Shown here piece after piece: positions 30,481-39,918 of a DNA stretch of 45,469 nucleotides. Below the pieces are notes generated by a model that worked only from the letters and a program-made list of their open reading frames with translations, did not search any database and was not told where the DNA came from. The DNA lies in the NCBI GenBank assembly GCA_030599095.1, contig JAUVOQ010000007.1, positions 1 to 45,469 on the forward strand, given 5' to 3'. Both the position numbers and the translations under genes were made by a program. Within the stretch, counting starts at the first letter, position 1. Every line of letters begins with the position of its first letter. The stretch comes from Candidatus Ruthturnera sp. GTDB lineage: Bacteria; Pseudomonadota; Gammaproteobacteria; PS1; Pseudothioglobaceae.

Positions 30481-30593
30481 ATTATGCGAAGTTAAGTTTT
30501 ATTTTTTAAAGAATAAAATTCTACGGTTTTAAAACGGTTTAATGCCAGTTAAAAAATAGAAATAAAAACCAAAGAAAAATTATTCATTAATTG

Positions 30594-30626
30594 AGGATAC
30601 AGCAGGCAAAGCCTGCTTTGTATCCT
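30594..30626. terminator. Strong hairpin between the yciI group and the DUF2158 gene
   Basis: AGGATACA-GCAGGC pairs with GCCTGC-TT-TGTATCCT: 14 base pairs with a two-base bulge and a 3-base loop. No clean T-run follows on either strand. It lies between convergent genes and may work as a bidirectional terminator or an RNA-stabilising element. Confidence 0.55.
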
Positions 30627-30647
30627 GTCTAATTACAAAATACGATT

Positions 30648-30833
30648 TTAATTTGAAGAGATTTTTAATGCTTCAATATCAAAAACTTTAGTTAATGCTT
30701 CTTCATTGGCATTATTAAACCAAACGCATGTAGCTTTATCAAATCCATCAGTAAATTTAGTAATCTCCTGAACTGTCATTTCTGGACCGCCACTCTTTAA
30801 ACAAACTATATCGCCTTTCTTTATATTACTCAT
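30648..30833 (-). CDS. DUF2158 (YodC-like) small protein
   Basis: A 61-residue protein with the family pattern KKGDIVCLKSGGPEMTVQEI near the start and CVWFNNANEE in the middle. DUF2158 proteins are small beta-rich proteins of unknown function, often carried on accessory regions. The terminal part TKVFDIEALKIS matches the family's usual end. Confidence 0.8.
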   Translation of the reverse strand: MSNIKKGDIVCLKSGGPEMTVQEITKFTDGFDKATCVWFNNANEEALTKVFDIEALKISSN

Positions 30834-31185
30834 TTTATTATCCTGATTAATTTTTTAAACGGAATGGGAATATAACATAAATTCAAGAAAAATACAAAAT
30901 TCTGCTTCTGTACTACTTATTATTTTCAAATCTAAAACGAAAAAACCTGATAACTTGAATTAGAATTATCTTTTTCATAACTTTAAAGGTAATTGGATTG
31001 TCCAATGCTTGAGATAGATTTAAAAGCCGAGAATAACGATATTTAGCGTCTTTAAGTGTTTTGCCGTGAGTTCAGATTAAATCACTTAAACGGCGATTAT
31101 CAAAGACTTTAAGCATGGTGTAATCTTTTTCGCTTTCGCAGTTGCTCGCTCAAAAATTACACCATGCTCAAGGCATATTGAAAAC
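30834..31185. other. Gene-free AT-rich stretch with nested inverted repeats
   Basis: No gene is visible. Two palindromic structures stand out: TTTAAGTG (31051-31058) with CACTTAAA (31083-31090), and AGCATGGTGTAAT (31112-31124) with ATTACACCATGCT (31156-31168), a perfect 13-bp stem with a 31-base loop. They lie just downstream of the decayed regulator-like gene on the minus strand. Confidence 0.6.
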
Positions 31186-31438
31186 TTAGTTAGTTGTTTT
31201 ATCCTTGTTTGTTCCGAACAAAGCGAGCAACTCAACAGAAACCTTAGCCAATGCCTCAGCGTGAGACTCCAGTAAAGACAGTGTGCCACGTTCAAGTTCT
31301 CGGATGGTGGGTGACTCTGGCAAGATGGGGGGGTATTAAGTCGTTTGAATAAATTAAGTCACCATAGTTGGTTTGGCTGATACAGTGATTAATGTAGTTC
31401 TTTGCATGGTTGGAAAATATACAGATATTTTTAATCAC
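31186..31438 (-). pseudogene. Frameshifted phage-type regulator-like gene
   Basis: From a GTG at 31438 the minus strand reads IKNICIFSNHAKNYINHCIS and then YGDLIYSNDLIPP up to a run of seven C (seven G on the plus strand, about 31327-31333). A one-base shift there continues with ILPESPTIRELERGTLSLLE and SHAEALAKVSVELLALFG to a TAA at 31186, about 83 residues in all. Both parts look coding. It is divergent from the DUF3693-like gene at 31504, an arrangement common in phage regulatory regions. The family is not identified. The break is at a homopolymer, so a sequencing error is possible. Confidence 0.45.
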
Positions 31439-31503
31439 TATTGATAAAAAAGATTAGTAGATATAAAATACCACCAATTAAATAAACCATAAGGAGACTG
31501 TAA

Positions 31504-31758
31504 ATGAACACACAACAATACCTAGACAAAGTGCATAAAACTACTGGATATACTGATTATAGAATTGGTAAAAAATTTGGGATACAGCAAACAAATATTA
31601 GTAAATATAACCTAGGAAAACAAACACTAAGCGAAACCCATGCATTCCAATTTAGTGAAATATTAAACGAAAACCCAGCTAGAATAATCGCTGATACCAA
31701 ACTTGAGAATGCAATTAAAAAAGGCAACGATAAAAAAATTGCCTTTTGGACACACTAA
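31504..31758 (+). CDS. Phage-type HTH protein (DUF3693-like)
   Basis: An 84-residue protein with the DUF3693 pattern: MNTQQYLDKVHKTTGYTDYR, then a helix-turn-helix-like segment (RIGKKFGIQQTNISKYNLG) and EILNENPARIIADTKLENA. This family is found beside filamentous-phage-like modules and probably binds DNA. AAGGAG lies about 8 bases before the ATG. The surrounding phage genes are gone except for two remnants, so it is likely a leftover of a small prophage. Confidence 0.65.
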   Translation: MNTQQYLDKVHKTTGYTDYRIGKKFGIQQTNISKYNLGKQTLSETHAFQFSEILNENPARIIADTKLENAIKKGNDKKIAFWTH

Positions 31759-31780
31759 GTAAACCGCCTAAAAAAACGGC

Positions 31781-31891
31781 GTGGCAGGTGCATTTGTTTT
31801 TGGTTTTTTGGCGCTGTCCCCTGTTGATGATGTTTACGCAAATGAAGACAAACCCATAACACAAAGTTCGTCATATTTTATATTACGTTAA
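31781..31891 (+). CDS. Short hydrophobic ORF after the DUF3693-like gene, probably a remnant
   Basis: From a GTG the frame reads VAGAFVFGFLALSPVDDVYA and ends after 36 residues. A membrane or signal-like segment ending in Tyr-Ala is followed by a short polar tail. DUF3693 genes are often followed by a small membrane protein, so this may be its truncated form. No strong ribosome site is visible. Confidence 0.3.
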   Translation: MAGAFVFGFLALSPVDDVYANEDKPITQSSSYFILR

Positions 31892-31938
31892 ATTTACTGT
31901 AAAGAGCATACAAATAGTGTTTTTTACTAGGAGTACTC

Positions 31939-34212
31939 ATGAACCAAAGCATTAAAGTCACCAAGCGTAATGGACAACAAGAATTCATTGATATGGAAAA
32001 AATTCATCGTGTTGTAGACTGGGCTTCACAAGATTTAAAAGGCGTTAGTGTGAGCCAAGTTGAGATTAACGCACAGTTGGCGTTTTTTGATGGCATTAAG
32101 ACGGCAGATATTCATGAAACCATTATTAAATCAGCAGCAGATTTAATCTCAACAGACACGCCAGATTATCAATATTTAGCAGCACGTTTGGCTATTTTTC
32201 ATTTGCGTAAAAAGGCGTTTAAGTCCTTTACCCCGCCCCCACTTTTTGAGCACATTAAAAAATTCACAGATTTGGGTATTTACGATAAAGACATCCTTGA
32301 CAAATACACCCAAGAAGAAATTGAAACCCTAGATGCCTATATTGACCATCGGCGTGATATGAAGTTTTCCTACGCCGCAGTTAAGCAATTAGAGGGTAAA
32401 TACCTAGCTCAAAACCGTGTTACTGGTGAAATTTACGAATCTCCACAATTGCTTTATGTGTTAGTAGGCATGTGTCTATTCCAAGAGTATGAAACCAGCG
32501 CACGCATGAATCTTGTGAAGCGCTTTTATGATGCGGTCAGTTTGTTTAAAATTTCTCTTCCTACGCCTATTATGGCGGGTGTTAGAACGCCCACACGCCA
32601 GTTTTCATCTTGTGTATTAATTGAGGCAGATGATGATTTAGATTCAATCAGTGCTGCCGCTGGCGCTATTGTAAAATACGTCTCCCAGCGTGCTGGCATT
32701 GGTATTAATGGTGGAAAAATCCGTGCCATTGGTAGCCCAATTCGGGGTGGTGAGGCAACACATACGGGTTGTATCCCTTTTTACAAACACTTTCATACTG
32801 CGGTTAAATCTTGCTCCCAAGGTGGCGTACGTGGTGGTGCAGCTACTTTATTTTATCCTTTGTGGCACTTGGAAGTTGAAAGTTTATTGGTGCTTAAAAA
32901 TAACACAGGTACGGATGAAAACCGCATTCGCCATCTTGATTACGGTGTGCAATTTAACGGTCTAATGTATCAACGCTTTCTAAAAGATGGTGATATTACT
33001 TTATTTTCACCACATGATGTACTTGGTTTGTACGATGCTTTTTTTGCCGACCAAGAAGAATTTAAATGCTTGTATGAGCAATATGAACAAGATGACTCAA
33101 TTAGAAAACAAACCATTAAGGCTAGAGAGTTGTTTGCCAAGTTCATGCAAGAACGCGCCAATACAGGTCGCATTTATTTACAAAATGTTGATCATTGTAA
33201 TACCCACAGTGCCTTTGATGCCAAGCAAGCTCCTATCAAACAATCCAATCTTTGTATGGAAATTACCCTACCAACCAAGCCTTTGTACTCAGTTCAGGAT
33301 GAGCAAGGTGAAGTGGCACTTTGTACACTATCAGCAGTCAATCTTGGCGCATTAGACTCTTTAGATGAGATGGAAGCACTAACTGATATTATTGTACGCT
33401 CATTGGATTGTTTGCTTGATTATCAAGATTATCCAATCAAAGCGGCTGAACTGGCTAGCAAGAACCGCCGTACACTCGGTATTGGTGTTACCAATCTTGC
33501 TTATTATTTAGCCAAAAATGGCGCAAAATATTCTGATGGATCAGGCAATCAACTTGTTCACAAAACCTTTGAGGCGTTGCAATATTATTCATTAAAGGCT
33601 TCAAATACATTGGCAAAAGAATTGGGTGCTTGTCCATTATTTTCTCAAACCCAATATTCACAAGGGATTATGCCTATTGATTCTTATAAAAAAAACATTG
33701 ACGCATTCTGTGATTATAAATTAGAGCTTGATTGGGATACGCTACGCCAAGATATTAAATCAACAGGGCTTAGAAATTCAACTTTAACAGCACTTATGCC
33801 ATGTGAAAGCTCATCACAAATCTCCAATTCAACCAATGGCATTGAGCCGCCTAGAGGATTTGTCTCTATCAAACAATCTAAAGATGGCATTTTAAAACAA
33901 ATTGTGCCAGAATATGAAAGATTAAAAAATCAATATGAATTACTTTGGGACATTAAGGGTAACGAAGGCTATTTACAGCTTTGCGGGATTATGCAAAAAT
34001 TTGTGGATCAATCTATTTCTACCAATACGCATTATGACCCTTCACAATTTGAAGGCAATAGAGTGCCGATGAAATTGTTTTTAATGGATTTGTTAAAGGC
34101 CTATAAATATGGCATTAAAACGCTTTATTATCATACAACGCGCGATGGTGGCGATGAGTGGCAAGAAAAAGAAGATGATAACGTATGTGCAGATGGTGTT
34201 TGTAAACTATAA
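31939..34212 (+). CDS. nrdA: Class Ia ribonucleotide reductase, alpha subunit
   Basis: NrdA reduces ribonucleoside diphosphates to deoxy forms using a radical passed from NrdB. The 757-residue protein has an N-terminal ATP-cone (about 3-95) for dATP control, the active-site Cys residues in RQFSSCVLIEADDDLDSI, NLCMEITLPT and LCTLSAVNLG, the Tyr pair of the radical path near the end, and the C-terminal thioredoxin-dithiol CADGVCKL. AGGAG lies 6 bases before the ATG. It is followed by nrdB and a ferredoxin gene, the standard nrdAB-yfaE operon. Confidence 0.97.
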   Translation: MNQSIKVTKRNGQQEFIDMEKIHRVVDWASQDLKGVSVSQVEINAQLAFFDGIKTADIHETIIKSAADLISTDTPDYQYLAARLAIFHLRKKAFKSFTPPPLFEHIKKFTDLGIYDKDILDKYTQEEIETLDAYIDHRRDMKFSYAAVKQLEGKYLAQNRVTGEIYESPQLLYVLVGMCLFQEYETSARMNLVKRFYDAVSLFKISLPTPIMAGVRTPTRQFSSCVLIEADDDLDSISAAAGAIVKYVSQRAGIGINGGKIRAIGSPIRGGEATHTGCIPFYKHFHTAVKSCSQGGVRGGAATLFYPLWHLEVESLLVLKNNTGTDENRIRHLDYGVQFNGLMYQRFLKDGDITLFSPHDVLGLYDAFFADQEEFKCLYEQYEQDDSIRKQTIKARELFAKFMQERANTGRIYLQNVDHCNTHSAFDAKQAPIKQSNLCMEITLPTKPLYSVQDEQGEVALCTLSAVNLGALDSLDEMEALTDIIVRSLDCLLDYQDYPIKAAELASKNRRTLGIGVTNLAYYLAKNGAKYSDGSGNQLVHKTFEALQYYSLKASNTLAKELGACPLFSQTQYSQGIMPIDSYKKNIDAFCDYKLELDWDTLRQDIKSTGLRNSTLTALMPCESSSQISNSTNGIEPPRGFVSIKQSKDGILKQIVPEYERLKNQYELLWDIKGNEGYLQLCGIMQKFVDQSISTNTHYDPSQFEGNRVPMKLFLMDLLKAYKYGIKTLYYHTTRDGGDEWQEKEDDNVCADGVCKL

Positions 34213-34271
34213 ACCATTAACGAACAAAAGATTAAAGGCCTCGCTTAGAAATCAAATAAAGGAGTTATATT

Positions 34272-35408
34272 ATGTCATATAGTATTTTTAACAAGAAAAT
34301 TAGTGATACGCTCGTCCAGCCTATGTTTTTTGGCGACAGTGTGAATGTTGCACGCTTTGATAAGCAAAAATTTGAGATATTTGAAAAACTCACCGAAAAA
34401 CAACTTTCATTTTTTTGGCGCCCAGAAGAGATTGATGTTTCCAAAGACAGAATAGATTTTGCTAAATTGCTACCTAATGAAAAACATATTTTTATTTCCA
34501 ATCTACAATACCAAATTTTGCTAGATTCGGTGCAAGGACGCTCCCCTATTATTGCTTTTTTGCCGATTGTATCATTGCCAGAAGTGGAAAATTGGATTGA
34601 AACTTGGTCATTTTCTGAGACCATTCATTCACGCTCCTATACGCATATTATTCGCGCTATTGTTAATGAACCAGGTGTGGTATTTGATGACATTATGAAA
34701 ACGAATGAAATTATTCAACGTGCTGAGAGTGTCTCTAAACACTATGATGAATTAATTAAATACACCCAAGCGTATTTACTACATGGCACAGGCAAGCTTA
34801 AAATTCAAGAAGAAGAACTGTTAATTGACTTGTATTGTTTAAAAAAGCAACTTTATCTTACGATTATGTCGGTTAATATTCTTGAGGCTGTGCGATTCTA
34901 CGTTAGTTTTGCTTGTTCATTTGCTTTTGCTGAACGCAAGGTTATGGAGGGCAATGCCAAGATTATCAAAATGATTGCTCGCGATGAAGCACTCCATTTA
35001 ACAGGCACCCAACACATGCTTAATTTGATGAGCAATGGCAAAGACGACCCTGATATGCAAAAAATTGCCAAAGAGTGCGAAGATGAAGTAATTACCATGT
35101 TTAGAGAGGCTTGTGAACAAGAAAAAGACTGGGCAGAATACTTATTTCGTGATGGCTCCATGATTGGCTTAAATGCACAGATTTTAAAACAATATTTAGA
35201 ATACATCACCAACGTACGCATGAAAGCTTTAAATCTAAGTCCCATATTTGATGAATGCACCAATCCACTGCCTTGGATTAACCATTGGCTAGATTCCGAT
35301 AATGTACAAGTTGCACCACAAGAAACTGAAATTACCTCTTATTTGGTCAGCGCTATTGATAATACCTTGGATGAACAAGACTCTGATTTTAACGGTTTTG
35401 AATTGTAG
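34272..35408 (+). CDS. nrdB: Class Ia ribonucleotide reductase, beta subunit
   Basis: NrdB carries the diferric-tyrosyl radical. In the 378-residue protein the iron ligands and radical site are visible: [14 protein letters not shown] (Asp), [12 protein letters not shown] (Glu/His region), [13 protein letters not shown] (Glu, His and the radical Tyr), and the second ligand set near [18 protein letters not shown] lies shortly before the ATG. The spacing to nrdA is 59 bases. Confidence 0.97.
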   Translation: MSYSIFNKKISDTLVQPMFFGDSVNVARFDKQKFEIFEKLTEKQLSFFWRPEEIDVSKDRIDFAKLLPNEKHIFISNLQYQILLDSVQGRSPIIAFLPIVSLPEVENWIETWSFSETIHSRSYTHIIRAIVNEPGVVFDDIMKTNEIIQRAESVSKHYDELIKYTQAYLLHGTGKLKIQEEELLIDLYCLKKQLYLTIMSVNILEAVRFYVSFACSFAFAERKVMEGNAKIIKMIARDEALHLTGTQHMLNLMSNGKDDPDMQKIAKECEDEVITMFREACEQEKDWAEYLFRDGSMIGLNAQILKQYLEYITNVRMKALNLSPIFDECTNPLPWINHWLDSDNVQVAPQETEITSYLVSAIDNTLDEQDSDFNGFEL

Positions 35409-35416
35409 CCAGTTAA

Positions 35417-35680
35417 ATGTTTAGGATAGAAGTTGATAACATTAATGGCAAAACTGAGTCATTATATGTCTATGGAGACCGCTCCATTCTTACCGAGCTT
35501 GAACAGCACAATGTGCTTATTAACTACTCTTGTCGTCAAGGGCATTGTGGTAGTTGCATATTACAACTCTTATCTGGTGATGTCATCCATCAAAATTCTC
35601 TAGTACCCTTGTCACAAGGGGAAATTTTAGCTTGTAGAGCGATGCCTGTTACGGATATTAAAATTGCTTCAAGAGATTAA
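35417..35680 (+). CDS. yfaE: 2Fe-2S ferredoxin, YfaE type
   Basis: An 87-residue plant-type ferredoxin. The four cluster Cys are in NYSCRQGHCGSCILQLLSGD and LACRAMP. In E. coli YfaE reduces NrdB iron and helps restore the tyrosyl radical, and the position 8 bases after nrdB supports the same role. Its end overlaps selU on the other strand by 12 bases. Confidence 0.92.
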   Translation: MFRIEVDNINGKTESLYVYGDRSILTELEQHNVLINYSCRQGHCGSCILQLLSGDVIHQNSLVPLSQGEILACRAMPVTDIKIASRD

Positions 35681-36766
35681 GCGAGTGTTTAAATATGCCA
35701 AGACTTCATCAGCATTACCTTCAAATACAATTCTTTTGTGTTTTTTCTTAATTTGGTAGTTATACATTGGATCGTAATAATTGACAAGCAAACTTTCAAC
35801 CACAGGATAAAAACCATCAAATTGACGTTTTGTTTGATACTGATTAAGCGCACTGGTAATCATTTTGTGCATTGCTTTGTAACGCACTAAACCTAGTCTT
35901 TTTTGAATTTTGTGCAAACTACTTAGGCAATAATTGGCAAAGTTATCAAAGCCATTAATTGCGTCCTGATGAATAAAGTCTTGATTCATATTAATGACAT
36001 ACGCATCCATACTAACGATAATACGCTCTTGCACACTGGCTTTGAGTAAAACCAAATCAGCCTGAGCGGTTTTATCTTTAATGCAAGCTGGAATATGTAC
36101 TGTACCTATATTTGAGCTTTCATCTTCAAAAACTAAATGGGCATGGTGTTGTTTTTTAATCAACTCAACCGCCAATTCATTTTCAAAATTAATTTGGCTA
36201 GGTTGGCTTGTTGTGCTATTGCCAAAAGCCGAACCTCGATGATTAGCCAACCCTTCTAAATCAATTTTTGCCTTAATTTTATCTAATAATAGCGTCTTGC
36301 CACAACCCGTTTGCCCGCCAATAACTATGGGTGTTGTTGTGTTCATAATGTGACTACTCTGATCAATTAAAAATCGACGCAACGCCTTAAAACCGCCTTT
36401 AACACGTGGATATTCAATGCCAGAAGTCTCATAAATCCACCTTTGTGTAATTTGGCTACGCAAGCCGCCACGAAAGCAATAAAGCGCACCATTTTGGTTG
36501 CTTTTAATAAATTCAAGCCATGCCTTTATTCTGGTGTTTTTAGCCTTATTTTGTATTAGCTCATGCCCAAGCTTAATGGCCGCTTCTTGACCTTTGTTTT
36601 TATAACAAGTGCCTACTAACCTTCGTTGCTCATCGCTCATCAAAGGCAAATTATGTGCATGTGGGCATGCGCCTTGTATAAATTCAACGGGTGCACGTGT
36701 GTCTATTAATGGCGTGTCATTAATAAAAAGTTGGGTAAAGTCTTGTATTTGAGCAAGACTACTCAT
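35669..36766 (-). CDS. selU: tRNA 2-selenouridine synthase
   Basis: SelU (MnmH/YbbB) exchanges sulfur for selenium at the wobble uridine of some tRNAs, through a geranylated intermediate. The 365-residue protein has an N-terminal rhodanese domain with the catalytic Cys in [14 protein letters not shown], then a P-loop domain with [15 protein letters not shown]. It overlaps selD by 4 bases. The only selenium genes in this window are these two, so tRNA modification is the selenium use that can be seen here. Confidence 0.95.
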   Translation of the reverse strand: MSSLAQIQDFTQLFINDTPLIDTRAPVEFIQGACPHAHNLPLMSDEQRRLVGTCYKNKGQEAAIKLGHELIQNKAKNTRIKAWLEFIKSNQNGALYCFRGGLRSQITQRWIYETSGIEYPRVKGGFKALRRFLIDQSSHIMNTTTPIVIGGQTGCGKTLLLDKIKAKIDLEGLANHRGSAFGNSTTSQPSQINFENELAVELIKKQHHAHLVFEDESSNIGTVHIPACIKDKTAQADLVLLKASVQERIIVSMDAYVINMNQDFIHQDAINGFDNFANYCLSSLHKIQKRLGLVRYKAMHKMITSALNQYQTKRQFDGFYPVVESLLVNYYDPMYNYQIKKKHKRIVFEGNADEVLAYLNTRLIS

Positions 36767-37812
36767 GTCATTTGAATCATCGGTTGATTGGGGCTTAACT
36801 TAACAATTTCACCAATGGCTTCTAGGCTAAGATTAGCAGAGTGCGCAACCTTATCAAATTGTGCTTGTGCGCTACTAGAAACCATAACCAGCAAGCCACC
36901 ACTGGTTTGTGGGTCGCAAATAATTGATTGCATTTCGTTATCCATTTGGCTTAAATGATGCCCATAACTTTCAAAGTTGCGCCGCGCCCCACCAGGCGAA
37001 CAACCCTTGATCAAATAGTCTTTAATATTAGGCAGAATGGGGACTTTGCTATAATCAATTTTTGCTGCCACATTAGCGCCTATGCACACTTCAGATAAAT
37101 GACCACCCAAACCAAAACCAGTCACATCAGTCATTGCATTTATGCCACTAATTTTTGCAAAATCAGCACCAATATCATTTAATTGACACATGGTTTTAAT
37201 TGCTTGAATCTCATCTTCTGGTGCAATTTTTTTCTGTTTTTGCGCTGTGGTTAAAATGCCGATACCCAAAGGTTTGGTTAAATAAATTTTATCACCTGTT
37301 CTAGCGGTTGAATTTTTTTTTAAATGCTCGGTCTTCATTCGTCCTGTTACGCACAAACCAAAAATAGGCTCAGGAGAGTCAATGCTATGCCCACCTGCTA
37401 GAACCATGCCAGCAGCATGACACACGCTTCTACCACCATCAATAACTTGTCGCCCTGCCTCTACAGGGAGTTTATCTAGTGGCCAGCCAAAAATAGCGAT
37501 GGCCATAATTGGCGTGCCACCCATTGCATAAATATCACTAATGGCATTAGTAGCAGCAATACGTCCGAAGGTAAAAGCATCGTCCACAATTGGCATAAAG
37601 AAATCTGTTGTACTAATGATTGCTTCGCCGTTACCAAGATCATACACGGCAGCATCATCATTTGTATGGTTGCCTACTAAGAGATTGGCATCTTTATACT
37701 CGCCAAATGACGATGTTAAAATAGTGTCTAATATTTTGGGAGAAATTTTACAACCACAACCTTGACCATGGCTATATTCAGTAAGTTTAATTGTTTGAGT
37801 GGATGAGTTCAC
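36763..37812 (-). CDS. selD: Selenide, water dikinase
   Basis: SelD makes selenophosphate from selenide and ATP. The 349-residue protein has the N-terminal loop [14 protein letters not shown], with Cys in the active position (some SelD carry selenocysteine; this one does not), the ATP-binding [20 protein letters not shown], and [13 protein letters not shown]. It lies just upstream of selU in the same operon. Confidence 0.97.
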   Translation of the reverse strand: MNSSTQTIKLTEYSHGQGCGCKISPKILDTILTSSFGEYKDANLLVGNHTNDDAAVYDLGNGEAIISTTDFFMPIVDDAFTFGRIAATNAISDIYAMGGTPIMAIAIFGWPLDKLPVEAGRQVIDGGRSVCHAAGMVLAGGHSIDSPEPIFGLCVTGRMKTEHLKKNSTARTGDKIYLTKPLGIGILTTAQKQKKIAPEDEIQAIKTMCQLNDIGADFAKISGINAMTDVTGFGLGGHLSEVCIGANVAAKIDYSKVPILPNIKDYLIKGCSPGGARRNFESYGHHLSQMDNEMQSIICDPQTSGGLLVMVSSSAQAQFDKVAHSANLSLEAIGEIVKLSPNQPMIQMT

Positions 37813-37847
37813 GCTTGAAAAAATTTATACCCTGATTAAGCAAAAAA

Positions 37848-38510
37848 TTAGGGTGCAACGCCAAAACAGCTGTATTCTTTTTCTAATTCTTTATACAATT
37901 GTTTTGGCGTCAAATCTGGATGCTCTTCCATGATACGAAAAGCAATAACATTATCCTCCACCGCTCCCCAACTCTTAATATAAGTCCCCTCTTTATAGCC
38001 ATGTTTTTGTCTAAAGGTATTGAGTTGATTTTTAACAAGATAACGTTTGTAGAGTTCTGGCACGTCCATACTCATCAAAGTTAGCGCTTTAAAGAAAAGC
38101 ATGGTAATTTCATATAAAGCGTTTTGAGATTTATCCACATTAGCGCCACTTGCTGCAGCCACCAGTTTTTCTAAAATTTCTATTACAAGCTCTGGGTTTG
38201 CCTGCCTTTCTGGTTTTATATTTTCATAACTCTGAGCAAATTGAGTATCACCAAAATGAATGGACTCAGACATAATAAAATGCCAAATATCCACCAACTC
38301 AACTTTGGCGTTATCCAAATCATGCGCCCCTTCAATATCTTTCCAATGCTTCCAGTTAAACGAATCAATTGCCTCAGTGGCCTCCATATAAATACAACGC
38401 AACCAAGAAATATAACGCCCATCTTTGGTTATGCCGTCACTCCACTGCGCACCATTAGTGTTGTCATTTAATTGCTTTTGCAATTCAAACATTTTCTTAA
38501 TTTGACTCAT
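37848..38510 (-). CDS. dut: Dimeric (type 2) dUTP diphosphatase
   Basis: An all-alpha dUTPase of the dUTPase_2 family, which hydrolyses dUTP to dUMP and PPi. Its motifs are YMEATEAIDSFNWKHWK and KVELVDIWHFIMSESIHFG, giving the E..E and E..D metal sites. It is 220 residues long. This type is unrelated to the trimeric Dut of E. coli and is typical of phages, trypanosomes and some proteobacteria. It lies 35 bases upstream of selD on the same strand. A related MazG-like NTP hydrolase activity cannot be excluded. Confidence 0.82.
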   Translation of the reverse strand: MSQIKKMFELQKQLNDNTNGAQWSDGITKDGRYISWLRCIYMEATEAIDSFNWKHWKDIEGAHDLDNAKVELVDIWHFIMSESIHFGDTQFAQSYENIKPERQANPELVIEILEKLVAAASGANVDKSQNALYEITMLFFKALTLMSMDVPELYKRYLVKNQLNTFRQKHGYKEGTYIKSWGAVEDNVIAFRIMEEHPDLTPKQLYKELEKEYSCFGVAP

Positions 38511-38543
38511 GGATAAACCCTTATAATAATATCAAGAATTATA

Positions 38544-39242
38544 ATGCAACACTTGACAAGTAAAAAAATAATTAACTGTGATTTAGGCGAGTGCTTAGCG
38601 CCCAATCCTGATGCACATATTATGCCACTCATTGATATGGCAAATATTGCCTGTGGCGGGCATACAGGTGATGATAAAAGTATGGTTCAAAGCATTCAAC
38701 TTGCGGTGCAAAACAAGGTCAAAATTGGTGCGCACCCCAGTTATCTTGATCAGGAAAATTTTGGTCGTTTGAGTCATGATTTAAGTAAAAATGAGTTGTT
38801 TGATTTGATTTACAACCAAGTTCTGCACTTTCAACAATTATGCATTGAGAATGGCGCACAACTCAACCATATCAAACCACATGGCGCACTATACCATGAT
38901 ATGACACACAAGCAATCTGTGCTAAATATTATGTGTGACGTTATTAAGGCGATTAACCAGAATTTAAGCCTTGTTGTGCAAGCAGGTAACGAGGTGCATT
39001 TTAAGTACATTGAAACAAACACGAAAATTCAATTATTGCATGAGGTGTTTGCTGATCGCGGTTATCACAACACACACATTATTTCCAGGGGTGAGAAAGG
39101 GGCTATTTTGGATAATGCGCACACTATTGTCAAACAATATCAAGATTTTTTAAATAAAAAACCTTTCAAAATAGACACAATTTGCTTTCATAGTGATAAT
39201 ATAACTGCCATAGAGGCTTTGAAGATATTACAAAATGCATAA
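38544..39242 (+). CDS. pxpA: 5-oxoprolinase subunit A (LamB/YcsF family)
   Basis: PxpA acts with PxpB and PxpC to hydrolyse 5-oxoproline to glutamate with ATP. The family signature is clear: INCDLGEC near the start, MPLIDMANIACGGHTGDDKS, GAHPSYLDQENFGR and IKPHGALYHDM. The 232 residues match family length (about 245). The operon pxpA-pxpB-pxpC has overlaps of 8 and 4 bases. Confidence 0.94.
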   Translation: MQHLTSKKIINCDLGECLAPNPDAHIMPLIDMANIACGGHTGDDKSMVQSIQLAVQNKVKIGAHPSYLDQENFGRLSHDLSKNELFDLIYNQVLHFQQLCIENGAQLNHIKPHGALYHDMTHKQSVLNIMCDVIKAINQNLSLVVQAGNEVHFKYIETNTKIQLLHEVFADRGYHNTHIISRGEKGAILDNAHTIVKQYQDFLNKKPFKIDTICFHSDNITAIEALKILQNA

Positions 39243-39918
39243 AATTATTCTGGCAGGTGAACACTCCTTATTGATTTATTTTGGTCATAAAATTGACCCT
39301 AACTTGCCCAAAAATATTGCAAACTTTGCTCAACAACTAATCACTAAATTCCCCAATCTTATCATTGATTTAACCCCTTCCTATACTTCTTTATTGGTCA
39401 GTTATAATTTAAATTTAAGCACTCATCAACAATTTGCAAACCAACTAGAACAATGCTTAAATACCTTTAAATATAAGTCTGATTACGCCTCATCTGCCTT
39501 GCTGTCCATGCCTGTGTATTATGGCTTTGAAACTGGGCTTGATCTTGAAAGATTGCTCACTGAAAAACAACTTGATTTAAATGCTTTTATTGACATTCAT
39601 TCATCAGTTGAATACTTGGTTTATGCCATTGGTTTTAGTCCAGTATTTGCTTTTTTAGGCGAGGTGGATAGTCGCATTCGCACGCCAAGGCTAGCCACGC
39701 CAAGGATTAAAATTCCTGCAGGTAGTGTTGGTATTGCGCAGAGTCAAACTGCCATCTACCCTACTGACTCCTCTGGTGGGTGGAATATTATTGGTCGTAC
39801 GCCCATTGATTTATCTTTAAATAATCCCAGTAATATTGATAAATTTAAAACAGGCGATCGGGTTAAATTTCACCCAATCAGTAAGGATGAGTATATTAAA
39901 CGTGGTGGTAAGTTATGA
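39235..39918 (+). CDS. pxpB: 5-oxoprolinase subunit B (KipI-like)
   Basis: Subunit B of 5-oxoprolinase, with a cyclophilin-like fold, related to the Bacillus kinase inhibitor KipI. Diagnostic parts are VYYGFETGLDLERLL, YAIGFSPVFAFLGEVDSRI, the Arg-rich RTPRLATPRIKIPAGSVGIA, and PTDSSGGWNIIGRTP, the usual C-terminal motif. The length of 227 residues is normal. It lies inside the pxpABC operon. Confidence 0.93.
   Translation: MHKIILAGEHSLLIYFGHKIDPNLPKNIANFAQQLITKFPNLIIDLTPSYTSLLVSYNLNLSTHQQFANQLEQCLNTFKYKSDYASSALLSMPVYYGFETGLDLERLLTEKQLDLNAFIDIHSSVEYLVYAIGFSPVFAFLGEVDSRIRTPRLATPRIKIPAGSVGIAQSQTAIYPTDSSGGWNIIGRTPIDLSLNNPSNIDKFKTGDRVKFHPISKDEYIKRGGKL

Noticed and set aside
31880-31930. NrdR box pair upstream of nrdA
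   Set aside because: One half-like match (ACACTATTTG on the minus strand) is visible, but no second box at the right spacing.
36763-37812. Selenocysteine codon in selD
   Set aside because: The active-site position reads Cys (GCGCK) and there is no in-frame UGA.
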